A stretch of 45,279 nt of DNA from Planctomycetia bacterium (GCA_030527185.1 JAUNBF010000031.1:1-45279), one strand, 5' to 3'; shown: positions 25,136 to 34,867, counted from the first letter of the stretch. Translations and numbers: made by a program. Notes: generated by a model not told the origin, from the sequence alone.

Positions 25136-25924
25136 ATGATTCAGCAGCTTCATGTGGCACCTGCGCAGTGGGAATATCCCTCCTACCACGCGGGTGAGAA
25201 GGTTTCGCTTTTTATTCCGTGTTATATGGATCAGTTTTATCCCCATGTGGGAAAGGCCGTGGTGACGGTTCTGGAACGGCTTGGAATTCCGTTGACATTT
25301 CCGCCCGGCCAGACGTGTTGCGGCCAGCCAGCGTTCAATTCCGGTTATTGGGACGAGGCCAGACCGGTCGTTCGCGGTTTTGTGGAAGCGTTTCGGGATT
25401 ACGATTGGATTATCTGCCCGTCGGGGTCGTGTACGGCGATGTGCCGGATTTTTTTTGAGCATCTCTTTCCGGGAGACGAGGAAGTCCTTTCTGTCGGGCG
25501 GCGTGTGGTGGAGTGGACAGAATTTCTGGTCAATGTTTTGAACGTGACCGATCTGGGCGCTCGTTTTCCGCATAAAGTGACACTCCACATCGGTTGTCAC
25601 GGTCGGCGGGAGTTGGGAATCGTGTCGCAGCCGGTGGAATTGTTGCGGAATGTGCGAGATTTGGAATATTGCGAATTGCCGGAAATGGAGGATTGTTGCG
25701 GATTTGGCGGAACGTTCAGCGTCAAATTCCCCAATCTTTCCCTCGACATGGGGCGAACGAAGTGTGAAAACATTGCCGCCAGCGGAGCGGATATTGTGGC
25801 CTCGATCGACACCAGTTGTCTCATGCACATCGGCGGGATTTTGCAACTGGACGCGAAGAAAAAGCACATCCAGCCCATGCACATTGCGGAAATACTCGCA
25901 TGTTCAACGGATCATGAATCCTAG
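25136..25924 (+). CDS. lutA: LutA/YkgE-type (Fe-S)-binding protein with two CCG domains
   Basis: The predicted protein has 262 residues. Two cysteine-rich CCG domains are visible: IPCYMDQFYP, QTCCGQPAFNSG and CPSGSC in the first half; HIGCHGRRELG, EDCCGFGGTFSVKFPNLS and DTSCLMHIGG in the second. This is the pattern of LutA, the subunit of the LutABC complex that oxidises lactate to pyruvate. Here there is no lutB or lutC beside it; trpF follows 45 bases later. The start is uncertain: ATG 25136 is used, but GTG 25121 in the same frame is possible and neither has a strong ribosome site. An orphan role in another oxidoreductase is possible. Confidence 0.8.
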   Translation: MIQQLHVAPAQWEYPSYHAGEKVSLFIPCYMDQFYPHVGKAVVTVLERLGIPLTFPPGQTCCGQPAFNSGYWDEARPVVRGFVEAFRDYDWIICPSGSCTAMCRIFFEHLFPGDEEVLSVGRRVVEWTEFLVNVLNVTDLGARFPHKVTLHIGCHGRRELGIVSQPVELLRNVRDLEYCELPEMEDCCGFGGTFSVKFPNLSLDMGRTKCENIAASGADIVASIDTSCLMHIGGILQLDAKKKHIQPMHIAEILACSTDHES

Positions 25925-25969
25925 TGACATAAAAATGATCATGATATATTTTTTTGTTACAACATACCG

Positions 25970-26596
25970 ATGAAAATTAAAATTTGTGGCCTGACCCGCC
26001 TGGAAGAAATGGATTTTATCAATGAAGCAACGCCGGAATTCATCGGTTTTGTCTTTGCCGCGAGCCGTCGCCAGGTGACTTTTCAGGAAGCCGCTCGTTT
26101 GCGGGAAAACGTGGCGGAAGGGATTGCCGTCGTGGGCGTTTTTGTGCGGGAACCGGTGGAAAATGTGGTGGGGTTGTTGCAAGATGGCGTGATTGATGTG
26201 GCTCAATTGCATGGCGGTGAAACGGAAGCGTATTTGGCACAATTGCGGGAAAAGACGACGCAGCCGTTGATTCAGGCGGTGCGTGTGGAAAACGTGTCGA
26301 GTTTGGAAGCTGCGCAGGAAAGTCTGGCGGATTTTCTCCTTTTTGATCATCAGGGAGGCGGGACGGGGAAGTCGTTTGACTGGGCGTATTTACGGCATTT
26401 TCAGGAACAACGCCGTCGAGAAGGGAAGACGTGGAAACCTTTTTTTCTGGCGGGGGGAATGGATGTTGAAAAGGTGGATTTGGCACGGGAATTTCAACCT
26501 TTTGCAATCGATTTGAGCAGCGGCGTGGAAACGGACGGTCGGAAGGATCGTCGGAAGATTTTGGAAGTGGTCAGGAGAGTGCGTCATGGGAAATAG
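25970..26596 (+). CDS. trpF: Phosphoribosylanthranilate isomerase
   Basis: The 208-residue TIM barrel performs the Amadori rearrangement of phosphoribosylanthranilate in tryptophan synthesis. Landmarks are [14 protein letters not shown] with the catalytic cysteine, [51 protein letters not shown] with the catalytic aspartate, FFLAGGMD and [15 protein letters not shown]. Its last codons overlap the start of trpB by 11 bases, so the two are coupled. It has a weak ribosome site and follows lutA. Confidence 0.93.
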   Translation: MKIKICGLTRLEEMDFINEATPEFIGFVFAASRRQVTFQEAARLRENVAEGIAVVGVFVREPVENVVGLLQDGVIDVAQLHGGETEAYLAQLREKTTQPLIQAVRVENVSSLEAAQESLADFLLFDHQGGGTGKSFDWAYLRHFQEQRRREGKTWKPFFLAGGMDVEKVDLAREFQPFAIDLSSGVETDGRKDRRKILEVVRRVRHGK

Positions 26597-27770
26597 CCGA
26601 TTTGGAATTTACGGGGGGCAATACATCCCCGAAACGTTGATGAACGAGATTCTGCATTTGGAGGAATCTTACGAACGTTATCGCCGTGACCCCGATTTTG
26701 TGGCGGAATTGGCGGCTTTGAACGCGGAATATGCGGGACGTCCGTCGTTGCTCTATTTTGCGGAGAAGATGACGCGGGATTTGGGCGGAGCGAAGATTTA
26801 TCTCAAGCGGGAAGATTTGAACCATACCGGTTCGCACAAAATCAACAACGTTCTGGGGCAGGTCCTCCTTGCCAAACGGATGGGCAAAACGCGCGTCATT
26901 GCGGAGACGGGGGCGGGACAGCATGGTGTCGCAACCGCCACGGCAGCGGCACTTCTGGACATGGAGTGCGAAATCTTCATGGGAAAAGAGGATACGCAGC
27001 GGCAGGCTTTGAACGTCTATCGAATGCGGCTTCTGGGGGCGAAAGTTCACGAAGTCACGTCGGGAACGATGACGCTCAAGGACGCGGTGAACGAGACGAT
27101 GCGGGAATGGACGGCTCGGGTTTTCGATACGCATTATGTCATGGGTTCGGTCATGGGGCCGCATCCCTTTCCGAAGATTGTCCGTGATTTTCAGAGCGTC
27201 ATCAGCCAGGAAGCCCGTCAGCAGATTCTGGAAAAGGAGGGGAAACTGCCGACACTCGTCACGGCATGTGTCGGGGGCGGAAGCAACGCGATGGGGATGT
27301 TTTACCATTTCATTCCCGACCAGGACGTTCAACTGGTTGGTTGCGAAGCGGCGGGGGAAGGAATCGACACACCGCGTCACGCTGCCGCGATTGCCCGTGG
27401 AAGGTTGGGGATTTTTCACGGCATGAAGTCGTATTTTTGCCAGGATGAGGCGGGTCAAATTACGCCTGTTTATTCGATTTCCGCCGGGCTGGACTATCCT
27501 GGAATCGGGCCGGAACACGCGGCATTGCACGATTCGGGAAGAGCCAGGTATGTCCCCATTACGGATGAGGAAGCGGTCTGTGCGTTTGAGTATCTGGCTC
27601 GAACGGAAGGGATTATTTGCGCGATCGAGAGTGCGCATGCCGTGGCGTATGTGCGGAAAGTGGCGTCGCGGATGAAACCGGACGAGATTGTCATTATCTG
27701 CCTTTCCGGGCGTGGAGACAAAGATGTCGCCGCCATTGCCCAGTATCGAGGAGAGAATATTCATGAGTAA
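26586..27770 (+). CDS. trpB: Tryptophan synthase beta chain
   Basis: The 394-residue PLP enzyme joins indole and serine to give tryptophan. The PLP lysine is K85 in [10 protein letters not shown]. Other family marks are [13 protein letters not shown] at the start, [19 protein letters not shown], the phosphate-binding [10 protein letters not shown] loop, EAAGEG, and [14 protein letters not shown]. It is the TrpB1 type that partners TrpA. It overlaps trpF by 11 bases and trpA by 8, which implies coupled synthesis of the alpha-beta complex. No trpC, trpD or trpE genes are in the window. Confidence 0.96.
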   Translation: MGNSRFGIYGGQYIPETLMNEILHLEESYERYRRDPDFVAELAALNAEYAGRPSLLYFAEKMTRDLGGAKIYLKREDLNHTGSHKINNVLGQVLLAKRMGKTRVIAETGAGQHGVATATAAALLDMECEIFMGKEDTQRQALNVYRMRLLGAKVHEVTSGTMTLKDAVNETMREWTARVFDTHYVMGSVMGPHPFPKIVRDFQSVISQEARQQILEKEGKLPTLVTACVGGGSNAMGMFYHFIPDQDVQLVGCEAAGEGIDTPRHAAAIARGRLGIFHGMKSYFCQDEAGQITPVYSISAGLDYPGIGPEHAALHDSGRARYVPITDEEAVCAFEYLARTEGIICAIESAHAVAYVRKVASRMKPDEIVIICLSGRGDKDVAAIAQYRGENIHE

Positions 27771-28539
27771 GATAGCCAACGCTTTTCAAAACGGGAAAGC
27801 CTTCATCCCTTTTCTGACAGCCGGAGACCCGTCGCTGGAATGGACGGAAACCTTTCTTTTAGAGATGGTTCGGGCAGGTGCCGACCTGATTGAAATCGGA
27901 ATTCCCTTTTCCGATCCGATTGCGGAAGGTGTGGTCATTCAGGAAGCGAATTTACGAGCCTTATCCGCAGGCACGACGCCGGAAAAAATCTTCCAGATGG
28001 TTGCGTCCGTGCGACAAAAAACGGATATTCCGCTCGTTTTTCTCACGTACATCAATCCTGTGTTCAACTACGGTTATGAGAAATTTTTGGCACGTTGCGC
28101 GGAACTGGGAGTGGATGGACTGATCCTTCCCGATTTGCCCTACGAGGAAAAAGGGGAAATAGTGTACGCGGCCAAACGTCACGGCGTTGACATTATCTCC
28201 CTCATTGCCCCGACTTCCGAACAGCGTATCGGGAAAATTGCGTCGGAAGCCACCGGGTATCTCTACATCGTTTCGTCGATGGGCGTGACAGGCGTACGGA
28301 GTGAGATTCGGACCGATTTGCCTGCCATTTTGAAAGTTGTCCGCGAAAACAGCACGATTCCCGCCGCCGTCGGATTTGGAATCAACACCCCGCAGCAGGC
28401 CTACGAAATTTCTCGTTATGCCGATGGTGTGATTGTCGGCAGCGCGATTGTCCGAATCATTGAAAAATACGGCTCAGAAGCGGCTCCTCATGTGTATGAA
28501 TATGTCAAGACGATGAAAGAGGCCATGCGAAGAGATTAA
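27763..28539 (+). CDS. trpA: Tryptophan synthase alpha chain
   Basis: The 258-residue TIM barrel cleaves indole-3-glycerol phosphate to indole, which passes to Trp[27 protein letters not shown] with the catalytic glutamate (about E44), [47 protein letters not shown] and GVIVGSAIV are all visible. The second acidic residue is Glu (about E55), as in many bacterial TrpA. The ATG at 27763 has GGAG upstream and overlaps the end of trpB. A longer in-frame start upstream is rejected because it would extend far into trpB. Confidence 0.95.
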   Translation: MSKIANAFQNGKAFIPFLTAGDPSLEWTETFLLEMVRAGADLIEIGIPFSDPIAEGVVIQEANLRALSAGTTPEKIFQMVASVRQKTDIPLVFLTYINPVFNYGYEKFLARCAELGVDGLILPDLPYEEKGEIVYAAKRHGVDIISLIAPTSEQRIGKIASEATGYLYIVSSMGVTGVRSEIRTDLPAILKVVRENSTIPAAVGFGINTPQQAYEISRYADGVIVGSAIVRIIEKYGSEAAPHVYEYVKTMKEAMRRD

Positions 28540-28545
28540 AAAACA

Positions 28546-28572
28546 CGCAGCGGCGATTTTTTCGTCGCTGCG
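28546..28572 (-). terminator. Hairpin between convergent trpA and di-haem protein genes
   Basis: Arms CGCAGCGGCGA (28546-28556) and TCGTCGCTGCG (28562-28572) pair with one G-U. Read on the minus strand, the hairpin is followed by TGTTTTTT, so it serves mainly the gene ending at 28590. It may also stop trpA transcripts. Confidence 0.7.
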
Positions 28573-28589
28573 CGGTTCACTTCGATTCC

Positions 28590-31553
28590 TTAACGAGCAA
28601 TCCCGTGCGGCAGAGCGTTGACCCGTTCCAGCGTAGGGGGTGCGTAACAGGGGTCTTTTTCCGATTTCCACGCATCCAACGGCCCCGGACGCGGAATGAG
28701 CGGTGCGGTCTGAATCCGAGGTTTCACCGCGACAAATTCCACCCCGTCAAATTGCGGATCCGGCATGGCTCGCAATTCTTCGCTGCCGTAATAAGGACAC
28801 ATGGCATCGACCCAGAGAATGACGCGGAGCAAATCTTCGCCCGTCACTTTCACGTCGTGGTGCGTCCCACTGGCCATTCGCTTCACCAGCCGACTCTTGT
28901 ACGAAAGTTTCGTCATCGGCGGGGTCGTCACGTACGCTTTCGGGTCCATGACATGAAATCCCTCCACCAGAATGGTGTCCGCCCAGCCAAATCCCGGCGA
29001 CGGATTTTCCGGTTGAGGGTACGGCTTGCCCCACGTCGGATGCCCGGTCAATGTCACATACGGCTCGTCGAAAAAGAGGAAACCGGGGCGTTTGGTCAAA
29101 TTCAACGTCCGAAACGCCTCATGTTCAGGATTCTGGTGGCATTTTCCGCAATGTTTGTCCAAAACCGGCTGAACGTAACGGTCGAAGCTGACGGAAATGT
29201 CCTCCCACGGAACGGGGGTGATGGTGGAAGGTGCCCGCTGCATCGCTTTTCCGACCGCCGTGATTTTGGGGGAGCGGATGTGCGACTCGTGGCAGCCGAG
29301 GCAACCGCGAACTTCTCCTGGCATGACGCCTGTAAAACTCCGCATGGTCTGGAGTGCCCGATGATTCTCGTCGAGGAGCTGGAAATGGAGTGCCACGCCG
29401 GAAGGGGCGGAAAAACTGACGGAACCATCCTCCTCAATCGGAACGGTGCCCAAAATCCGCTTCACGCCATCCGACTGCACCATCGACGTGGCTGGCCCCA
29501 TCGTGGCATACGGACGCTTTTCCCACATCGTGTACGTTTTCGGCTCCAGCGACCAGATTCGGAGGAATTTTGCCTTCCCACGCAGTTCTTCGGGAGCGTT
29601 TTCGTAAACGTTGTTGCTGTAAATCACGCCCGGAGCCGGTTTTTCCCGTTCCGCCAACGTCGGCCACAAAACCTGATCCTGACGCACCTGCGGGATGTTG
29701 CGAGGAGCCAACGGAATGGCATGGAAAATGTGGTAAACGCCCTCATGAATCAGTTCCCGGTTGCCATGAATGTCCATCAGCAGAAGCACAAACTTGTCGC
29801 CACGTTGAGCGGAGACCAGAAAATCCTCTTCCGAAAGGGGATACGGAGAATAATACTGCGAATATTTTCCACTGGCATGATAGCGGTCGGACGCATTCTT
29901 TTCGGCAGGCCCATCACCGCATTCTGCCCACGGAACATCAGGCGTCGCCTTGCTCAGACCGTCGGGATAATTCAGCCCTTTTCCTGGATCGATGATTCCG
30001 ACGCTGCCGTCAAACCACGCGTGATGTCCGCAACCGGTAAACATCACCTTCTCGCTCCCCGGAATCGCCCGCGCATCTTTCAGAACGTCCGGCCAGACGC
30101 TCTGATTTCCCCAGAATGTCTGCACTTGCGTCCCGTCGGGATTCATCGTCCACAAACTCTGACACCGCCAGAGTGGTTTGTCGGTGTACTCCCACCGGGT
30201 GTAGATAATCCGCCCATCGTTCAGTACCGACGGCGTGTACTCACTTTCCATGTTGCGCGACAAAAGATACAGGTCGGAACCGTCCCGTTTCATCCGCGCC
30301 ATGATGAACGAATTGGCGGAGACCATGCACCGAACATACGTGTAACCGCGTGCGGTGAGGAAGAGGATGTGTTCGCCGTCGGGAAGGTAAATCGGGTCGA
30401 GGTCGTCGAAAATGCCACGGGTGATTTGCCGTAAACCGGTTCCGTCGGCGTTGATTTCGTAGAGGTGAAATGCCTTTTCATTGTGCGGTTTGAAACAGAA
30501 GAGAATCTGCTTGCCATCGTACGAAACGTCCGGTCGCCAGAACGATCCGTGAAGCGGTTCCTGCGGCATGAGCTTCGTCTGCTTCCCATCGGGAGAAAGC
30601 CCTTCCAGCTTCATCAGTCGCCCTCCCGGCACCGCCATGCAGCCGACGCGGTGTCGCGTTTCGTGATCCATTTCGCTCCCCTGCGGTTTCGGCATGTCCA
30701 CGTAAACAATCGTGTCGAAATGGATTGCCGGATTGGCAAGGTGAATCTTCCGTTTGATTCGGCGAACGGCCAGGTACTTTTCCGCGTCGATCTGATTTTC
30801 GTCAAGACCCTCCAATGTTTTTTCCAACGTTGCCAATTGTTGCAAAGATTCGGAAAAATCGACCCCCGAAAATCGCTCGGCCAGTTCCTGCGCATAGCCG
30901 ATTTCCTGGCGTGTGCGTAAAATCGTCGGCTGGTGGTCGGCCTGAAAAAGCCAATCCGCTTCGATTTTTTGCTGAGCCTCTTCCGCCGTCCCGTTCACCA
31001 CTTCCGGCGTGTGCGGCGGTCGATACGGAGCCACCCGTTCCGGCAGCGGGCGGGGAACCGTTTTTTCGTTCAACTCCTCCAAAACGTCCAGCCACGTACT
31101 TTCCGGGACGTTTTCCCGATTCGTCCATAGCGTTTCCAGTTCCGCCTTCCGTTTTTTCACCTCTTCCCAATACGTTTTTTCTTCCGGCTCCAGCTCGTTC
31201 CACTGGCTTTCCGTCAACGGCAAAAATTCGCCGTACAAATCAATCGCGTGACGGACTTTTTCCAACATCGACGGAACGATTTTCCGCAAAATCTCCTGCC
31301 ACTGAGCTTCCGAAACATTCTGCGGCTGAGCCAATTTCGCGTCCACTTCCGCTTTCAGGGCGTGAAATTGCGTCCACTCCGTCCGCTCCTCTTCCGACGA
31401 ATGAATCCAACCGTAGCTTCCTATTTTGGGGATTTCAGCCATCCGTTGCTGAAGTCCTTCCCGTACCTCACGAACCACCGACGGCTCTTCCGCCGCCAGT
31501 AAAATCCCGCATCCCAGCAGGCATACCATTCCCAAAATCCAGTTTCGTCGCAT
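28590..31553 (-). CDS. Exported di-haem protein with beta-propeller and HZS-alpha-like domain
   Basis: The predicted protein has 987 residues. A signal peptide covers about 1-22 (WILGMVCLLGCGILLAAEE). Residues 25-270 are helical and acidic. The middle has propeller-type repeats with YDGKQILFCFKPHN, IYLPDGEHILFLTARGYTYV, NDGRIIYTRWEYTD and MNPDGT, and a hydrazine-synthase-alpha-like region. Two CxxCH haem-binding sites are visible: GCLGCHESH at about residue 750 and HCGKCHQNP at about 802. Related Planctomycetota proteins are common in non-anammox species, so hydrazine chemistry should not be assumed. The ATG at 31553 has an ideal GGAGGAAAAA site, which is why a longer start at 31598 is rejected. 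Confidence 0.75.
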   Translation of the reverse strand: MRRNWILGMVCLLGCGILLAAEEPSVVREVREGLQQRMAEIPKIGSYGWIHSSEEERTEWTQFHALKAEVDAKLAQPQNVSEAQWQEILRKIVPSMLEKVRHAIDLYGEFLPLTESQWNELEPEEKTYWEEVKKRKAELETLWTNRENVPESTWLDVLEELNEKTVPRPLPERVAPYRPPHTPEVVNGTAEEAQQKIEADWLFQADHQPTILRTRQEIGYAQELAERFSGVDFSESLQQLATLEKTLEGLDENQIDAEKYLAVRRIKRKIHLANPAIHFDTIVYVDMPKPQGSEMDHETRHRVGCMAVPGGRLMKLEGLSPDGKQTKLMPQEPLHGSFWRPDVSYDGKQILFCFKPHNEKAFHLYEINADGTGLRQITRGIFDDLDPIYLPDGEHILFLTARGYTYVRCMVSANSFIMARMKRDGSDLYLLSRNMESEYTPSVLNDGRIIYTRWEYTDKPLWRCQSLWTMNPDGTQVQTFWGNQSVWPDVLKDARAIPGSEKVMFTGCGHHAWFDGSVGIIDPGKGLNYPDGLSKATPDVPWAECGDGPAEKNASDRYHASGKYSQYYSPYPLSEEDFLVSAQRGDKFVLLLMDIHGNRELIHEGVYHIFHAIPLAPRNIPQVRQDQVLWPTLAEREKPAPGVIYSNNVYENAPEELRGKAKFLRIWSLEPKTYTMWEKRPYATMGPATSMVQSDGVKRILGTVPIEEDGSVSFSAPSGVALHFQLLDENHRALQTMRSFTGVMPGEVRGCLGCHESHIRSPKITAVGKAMQRAPSTITPVPWEDISVSFDRYVQPVLDKHCGKCHQNPEHEAFRTLNLTKRPGFLFFDEPYVTLTGHPTWGKPYPQPENPSPGFGWADTILVEGFHVMDPKAYVTTPPMTKLSYKSRLVKRMASGTHHDVKVTGEDLLRVILWVDAMCPYYGSEELRAMPDPQFDGVEFVAVKPRIQTAPLIPRPGPLDAWKSEKDPCYAPPTLERVNALPHGIAR

Positions 31554-31616
31554 TTTTTCCTCCATCTTTTTCAGGCAGGTTTTCATGGCTTTTTCCAACC
31601 ATCTTCGTTTCTCTCC

Positions 31617-31645
31617 ATTTTACGCCCTCTCCCATCCCCTGTCAA
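31617..31645 (-). promoter_or_regulatory. Promoter of the di-haem protein gene
   Basis: On the minus strand, TTGACA (31640-31645) and TAAAAT (31617-31622) are 17 bases apart, about 65 bases before the ATG at 31553. Confidence 0.75.
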
Positions 31646-31755
31646 GTAAAAATTATCAGCATTTTGCGACATTGAAAAAACCGTTTATTTTCCCGGTTTT
31701 CTTCCATTTCAACCTTTTCCACGTCATTCAAAATATTCTCTTTAAGACATCCCCC

Positions 31756-31862
31756 GACCGTTTCCAGTATCCGCCGAGAAAAACGTAAGAACGGAAATAT
31801 CTGCGTCCTCTGCGGAAAATCTTCTACACTGCCCACTTTTCCACCGATGTTTTCAAAATGCC
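31756..31862 (+). repeat. R1 repeat, core-less copy (R1-A')
   Basis: The flanks of R1 are present: GTTTCCAGTATCCGCCGAGA at the left and CACCGATGTTTTCAAAATG at the right. A single arm (ATCTGCGTCCTCTGCGGAAA) joins them and the core is missing. It sits just before a full copy, in the 31554-32285 gap, which holds no gene. Confidence 0.6.
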
Positions 31863-31910
31863 AAGCAAATTCTAAAAAATTCTCTGCTTTTTCCTTAAAT
31901 TCATCTCGAC

Positions 31911-32177
31911 AATCCGCGTTTCCATTATCCGCCGAGAAAAAAGTAGGAATGGAAATATCTGCGTCCTCTGCGTAATCTGCGGATAATTCTTAACGTTGGA
32001 AGCTGTTGAAATTGCTGGATTTATCCAAAAATCTCTCTAAAAAATTCGTTTTCCGCACTTCCTTTTTTTTGTCCGCAGATTACGCAGAAGACGCAGATGA
32101 GATTTTACTTCCATCTCCATCCTCTGTGGAAAATCTTCTACACTGCCAACATCACCACCGATGTTTTCAAAATGGCA
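31911..32177 (+). repeat. R1 palindromic repeat, full copy (R1-A)
   Basis: The left arm (31957-31983) and right arm (32072-32098) are 27-base inverted repeats with one mismatch, of the form ATCTGCG...TCTGCGGA. The 88-base core contains AACGTTGGAAG and GGATTTATCCAAAA. Conserved flanks lie outside the arms. It is closely similar to R1-C at 44952 (reverse strand), with the same core orientation relative to the flanks. Confidence 0.8.
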
Positions 32178-32285
32178 AATGTGGCAAACAAATTCCAGAA
32201 GTGCCCTAGGCAAACGGAATAAAATTTTTTATACTGAAGGAAATTTCTGGAGATTTTCCGCAAAGAAATATCAGGAGTTCCTAAA

Positions 32286-33203
32286 ATGAAGATTCGATAC
32301 TCCTTTCCCAGCAAAAATTACGACCATTTTCTCCCTCTTGCGGAACGCGAGTCGCAGTGGGGGCTTTACCTGACGGCGGCGGGGTGGGACATTTTACGAC
32401 CGGGAGATTCGTGCAAGTTTGAAGGTCGGCCACACATCTATCGTCTGAATTTCGACCAGGGAAGAATCCTCCACGAGTACATTCTCCTCTACGCTTACGA
32501 GGGAAAAGCGACGTTTCGCTCGGAAGTCACCCCCAACAGAGAGATTCCCGAAGGCGCGTTCGTCCTCCTCCACCCCGGAATCTGGCACACCTACAAACCG
32601 GATCAGACGATCGGCTGGACGAATATCTGGCTGACGCTCAACGGTTCTCTTCTGCACGACTACCAGCAGCGTGGAATCATTCGCCCGGAAAATCCCATCC
32701 TCCAACTTCCCGACAAACGTCGTAAGGAAGCGGCTGATTTACTCTGGGAAATTGTCAACGATGTTCGCCAACACCCGTTGTGCAACGATCCGCGATATGC
32801 CGGGAAACTCCTTCTTTTGCTCACGACGCTCTTTTCTACCGAGGAAAAGCCGGTTCTGGACGGAGTTCTCCCCGACTCTCCCCAGGCAGCGGTCCAAAAA
32901 GCTCAGGACATCATCTGGAACTGGGGCTATCGGGAAATCGACGTCGCCTTTATCGCTCAGAATATCGGAAAAACGCGACGTACGCTGGAACGTTATTTCC
33001 GTGAAATCCTCCACTGCTCCGTCCGCGACGAAATCCACCGTTGCCGGATCATCCGTGCCTGCACGATTTTGCGGCAGACACGAATCAAAATTTCGCAAAC
33101 CGCTTACATGGCAGGATTTACCGGCGTTGGGCAAATGAATCGCGTTTTTATGCGATACCTGAAAAAAACTCCCCGCGAAATCCGGGCAGAAAAACAAAAA
33201 TAA
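32286..33203 (+). CDS. AraC-family transcriptional regulator
   Basis: The predicted protein has 305 residues. The N-terminal cupin-like sensor domain (about 1-160) includes HEYILLYAYEGKATFRSE and LLHPGIWHTYKPD. Two helix-turn-helix units at the C-terminus (about 205-300) show DVAFIAQNIGKTRRTLERYF and ISQTAYMAGFTGVGQMNRVF followed by KKTPREIR. CAGGAG lies well placed before the ATG. It diverges from the di-haem gene and converges on the sialidase gene, so control of the adjacent sugar genes is a reasonable guess. The inducer is unknown. Confidence 0.9.
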   Translation: MKIRYSFPSKNYDHFLPLAERESQWGLYLTAAGWDILRPGDSCKFEGRPHIYRLNFDQGRILHEYILLYAYEGKATFRSEVTPNREIPEGAFVLLHPGIWHTYKPDQTIGWTNIWLTLNGSLLHDYQQRGIIRPENPILQLPDKRRKEAADLLWEIVNDVRQHPLCNDPRYAGKLLLLLTTLFSTEEKPVLDGVLPDSPQAAVQKAQDIIWNWGYREIDVAFIAQNIGKTRRTLERYFREILHCSVRDEIHRCRIIRACTILRQTRIKISQTAYMAGFTGVGQMNRVFMRYLKKTPREIRAEKQK

Positions 33204-33206
33204 TCC

Positions 33207-34382
33207 TTATTTCAATTGCCAGATGGCCGACTTCAGGTTTCCGCCTTCGTACCAGACGCTGACGAGTTTTCCATCGTTTCGCTGGGCGGTGGAGGGGTAG
33301 CCCAAATCGATGGGGGGGCATTCGCTCAGGCGGAACGGTTCCGACCAGGTGCGACCTTCGTCGTGGCTGATTCGCACCAGGTTGCCAAACGGTTCCCGAC
33401 GGTAGCCGTACGTCATCAAAAGCCGTCCGTCCTGGAGTTTCATCAGGTGCGACGGAATCCCCCACACGCCGATGGAGTGAATCCGGCTCCACGTCTTCCC
33501 GCCATCTTCCGATTCGGTCTGGAGCGTTTCCTGATTGCTGGTGGAAGCATGGCTGCGAATCTGGACGACAATCCGACCGCTGTCCGCTTCCACACCGTGG
33601 AGTTCAAAATAATGCGTATCGGGATTCTCCCCCGGAATTGGCTCCAGACCGGAGAGCCACGACCACGTTTTTCCGTCGTCGCGCGACTCACAAATCCCGA
33701 TCGTTCTGGGATCGTCCCACAATTTCTTCCCAGCATACAGGAGCCGTCCATCCTTCAACGGAAATGGTCCGTGCGGCGAATTTACCACCGAGGAATAACG
33801 CGGCGACCACGTTTTTCCACCATCTTCCGAACGGATCATCCAGCACCCCAGTTCCGCACGCTGTGCCTCTCGCGTCTCAAAGGGCTGGTGGGCTTTTTCC
33901 CAGGAATCAAAACGTTCCTCCGACCACGTTCCTTTCCCTTCCGCCCGCCGCTTCCGCTCGTTGAGCAACTGCGGCAGGTAGGCAAATGAGGTAAACGTCG
34001 TCACCAAAATCGTCCCTTTTTGCGTCACGCAAATTCCCGCGTCCCGGTCGTCGGCAGGGTGATCCAGAATCGTCTCCCTTTTCGACCACGTTTTTCCACC
34101 ATCGCTGGAACGGAACATATCGACCCGTCCAAATGGACAGACGTGCCCTTCCCGCCCGCCGGAAACGACGACCATCAAGTCGCCGTTGGGCAACTTCGCA
34201 ACGGTCGGCCAGCCCTGATACTCTCTTGGCTGCGTGGGTTGAATCATCACCCGTTCCAGTATTTCCGCCTCCATCGTTTCCGGCGTTTTTTCCGCACGTC
34301 CCAACTTTGGCAAAAACAGCAGACTTCCCAACATCCCGCTGCGCAACAACATTTCCCGGCGGGTACATCCTTTGGATTTCAT
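33207..34382 (-). CDS. Tat-exported sialidase-family protein with five Asp-boxes
   Basis: The predicted protein has 391 residues. A twin-arginine-like signal occupies the start (CTRREMLLRSGMLGSLLFLP then GRAEK). The mature part is a BNR/Asp-box propeller with five S-x-D-x-G-x-T-W motifs, near residues 92-100 (SSDGGKTWS), 184-192, 232-241, 290-299 and 338-347. PREYQGWPTVAKLPNGDLMV matches the first strand of sialidase-like enzymes. The family covers exo-alpha-sialidases and related glycoside hydrolases; the exact sugar is not certain. The ATG at 34382 follows AAGGAAA. It is close to an aldolase-type lyase gene, consistent with sialic-acid use. Confidence 0.82.
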   Translation of the reverse strand: MKSKGCTRREMLLRSGMLGSLLFLPKLGRAEKTPETMEAEILERVMIQPTQPREYQGWPTVAKLPNGDLMVVVSGGREGHVCPFGRVDMFRSSDGGKTWSKRETILDHPADDRDAGICVTQKGTILVTTFTSFAYLPQLLNERKRRAEGKGTWSEERFDSWEKAHQPFETREAQRAELGCWMIRSEDGGKTWSPRYSSVVNSPHGPFPLKDGRLLYAGKKLWDDPRTIGICESRDDGKTWSWLSGLEPIPGENPDTHYFELHGVEADSGRIVVQIRSHASTSNQETLQTESEDGGKTWSRIHSIGVWGIPSHLMKLQDGRLLMTYGYRREPFGNLVRISHDEGRTWSEPFRLSECPPIDLGYPSTAQRNDGKLVSVWYEGGNLKSAIWQLK

Positions 34383-34531
34383 GAAAATTTCCTTTCGTGG
34401 TACATAAAATGACACATTAAATAATAGCCAAGCTACGCCTGGTGCGATAGATTGATTTCAAACATCGCTTTCATCTTTTAGAGTACGTCTAAAAAACATT
34501 TTTCCCTAAATTCATCTTATCGATAATCCCT

Positions 34532-34774
34532 GTTTTCAGTCTCCGCAGAGGAAAACGTAAGAACGGAAATATCTGCGTCTTCTGCGGATAAAAAAAAGGA
34601 AGTGCTGGAAAACGAATTTTTTAGAGAGATTTTTGGATAAATCCAGTGATTTCAACAGCTTCCAACGTTAATATTTGTCCGCAGATGACGCAGAAGACGC
34701 AGATGATTTTACTTCCATCTCTATCTTCTGTGGAAAGTTCCCTACGCTGCCAACGGCTCAACCGATGTTCTGGT
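34532..34774 (+). repeat. R1 palindromic repeat with inverted core (R1-B)
   Basis: The flanks run in the same direction as R1-A, but the core between the arms (34589-34677) is the reverse complement of the R1-A core: it reads AAGGAAGTGC first and TTCCAACGTTAATATTTG last. The left arm (34571-34588) lacks nine bases; the right arm is 34678-34704. It lies in the 34383-34867 gap, which holds no gene. Confidence 0.8.
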
Positions 34775-34867
34775 AAATAAATATCTTGAAGTCATAGCAC
34801 AACACTCTTGAAAATACGGCATGAACAACCATACTTATCAATTATCAATTATCAATTTAAAAAAGCA

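Noticed and set aside
28605..30434. Open frame of 609 codons on the plus strand
   Set aside because: Antisense to the di-haem protein gene. The minus strand has a signal peptide and CxxCH motifs, while the plus-strand reading is low-quality arginine-rich sequence.
28590..31553. True hydrazine synthase alpha subunit
   Set aside because: No beta or gamma subunits or other anammox genes are present, and similar proteins are common in heterotrophic Planctomycetota.
31756..32177. Repeats resembling a CRISPR array
   Set aside because: Only two diverged palindromic units of unequal length, without regular spacers or cas genes. They are dispersed intergenic elements.
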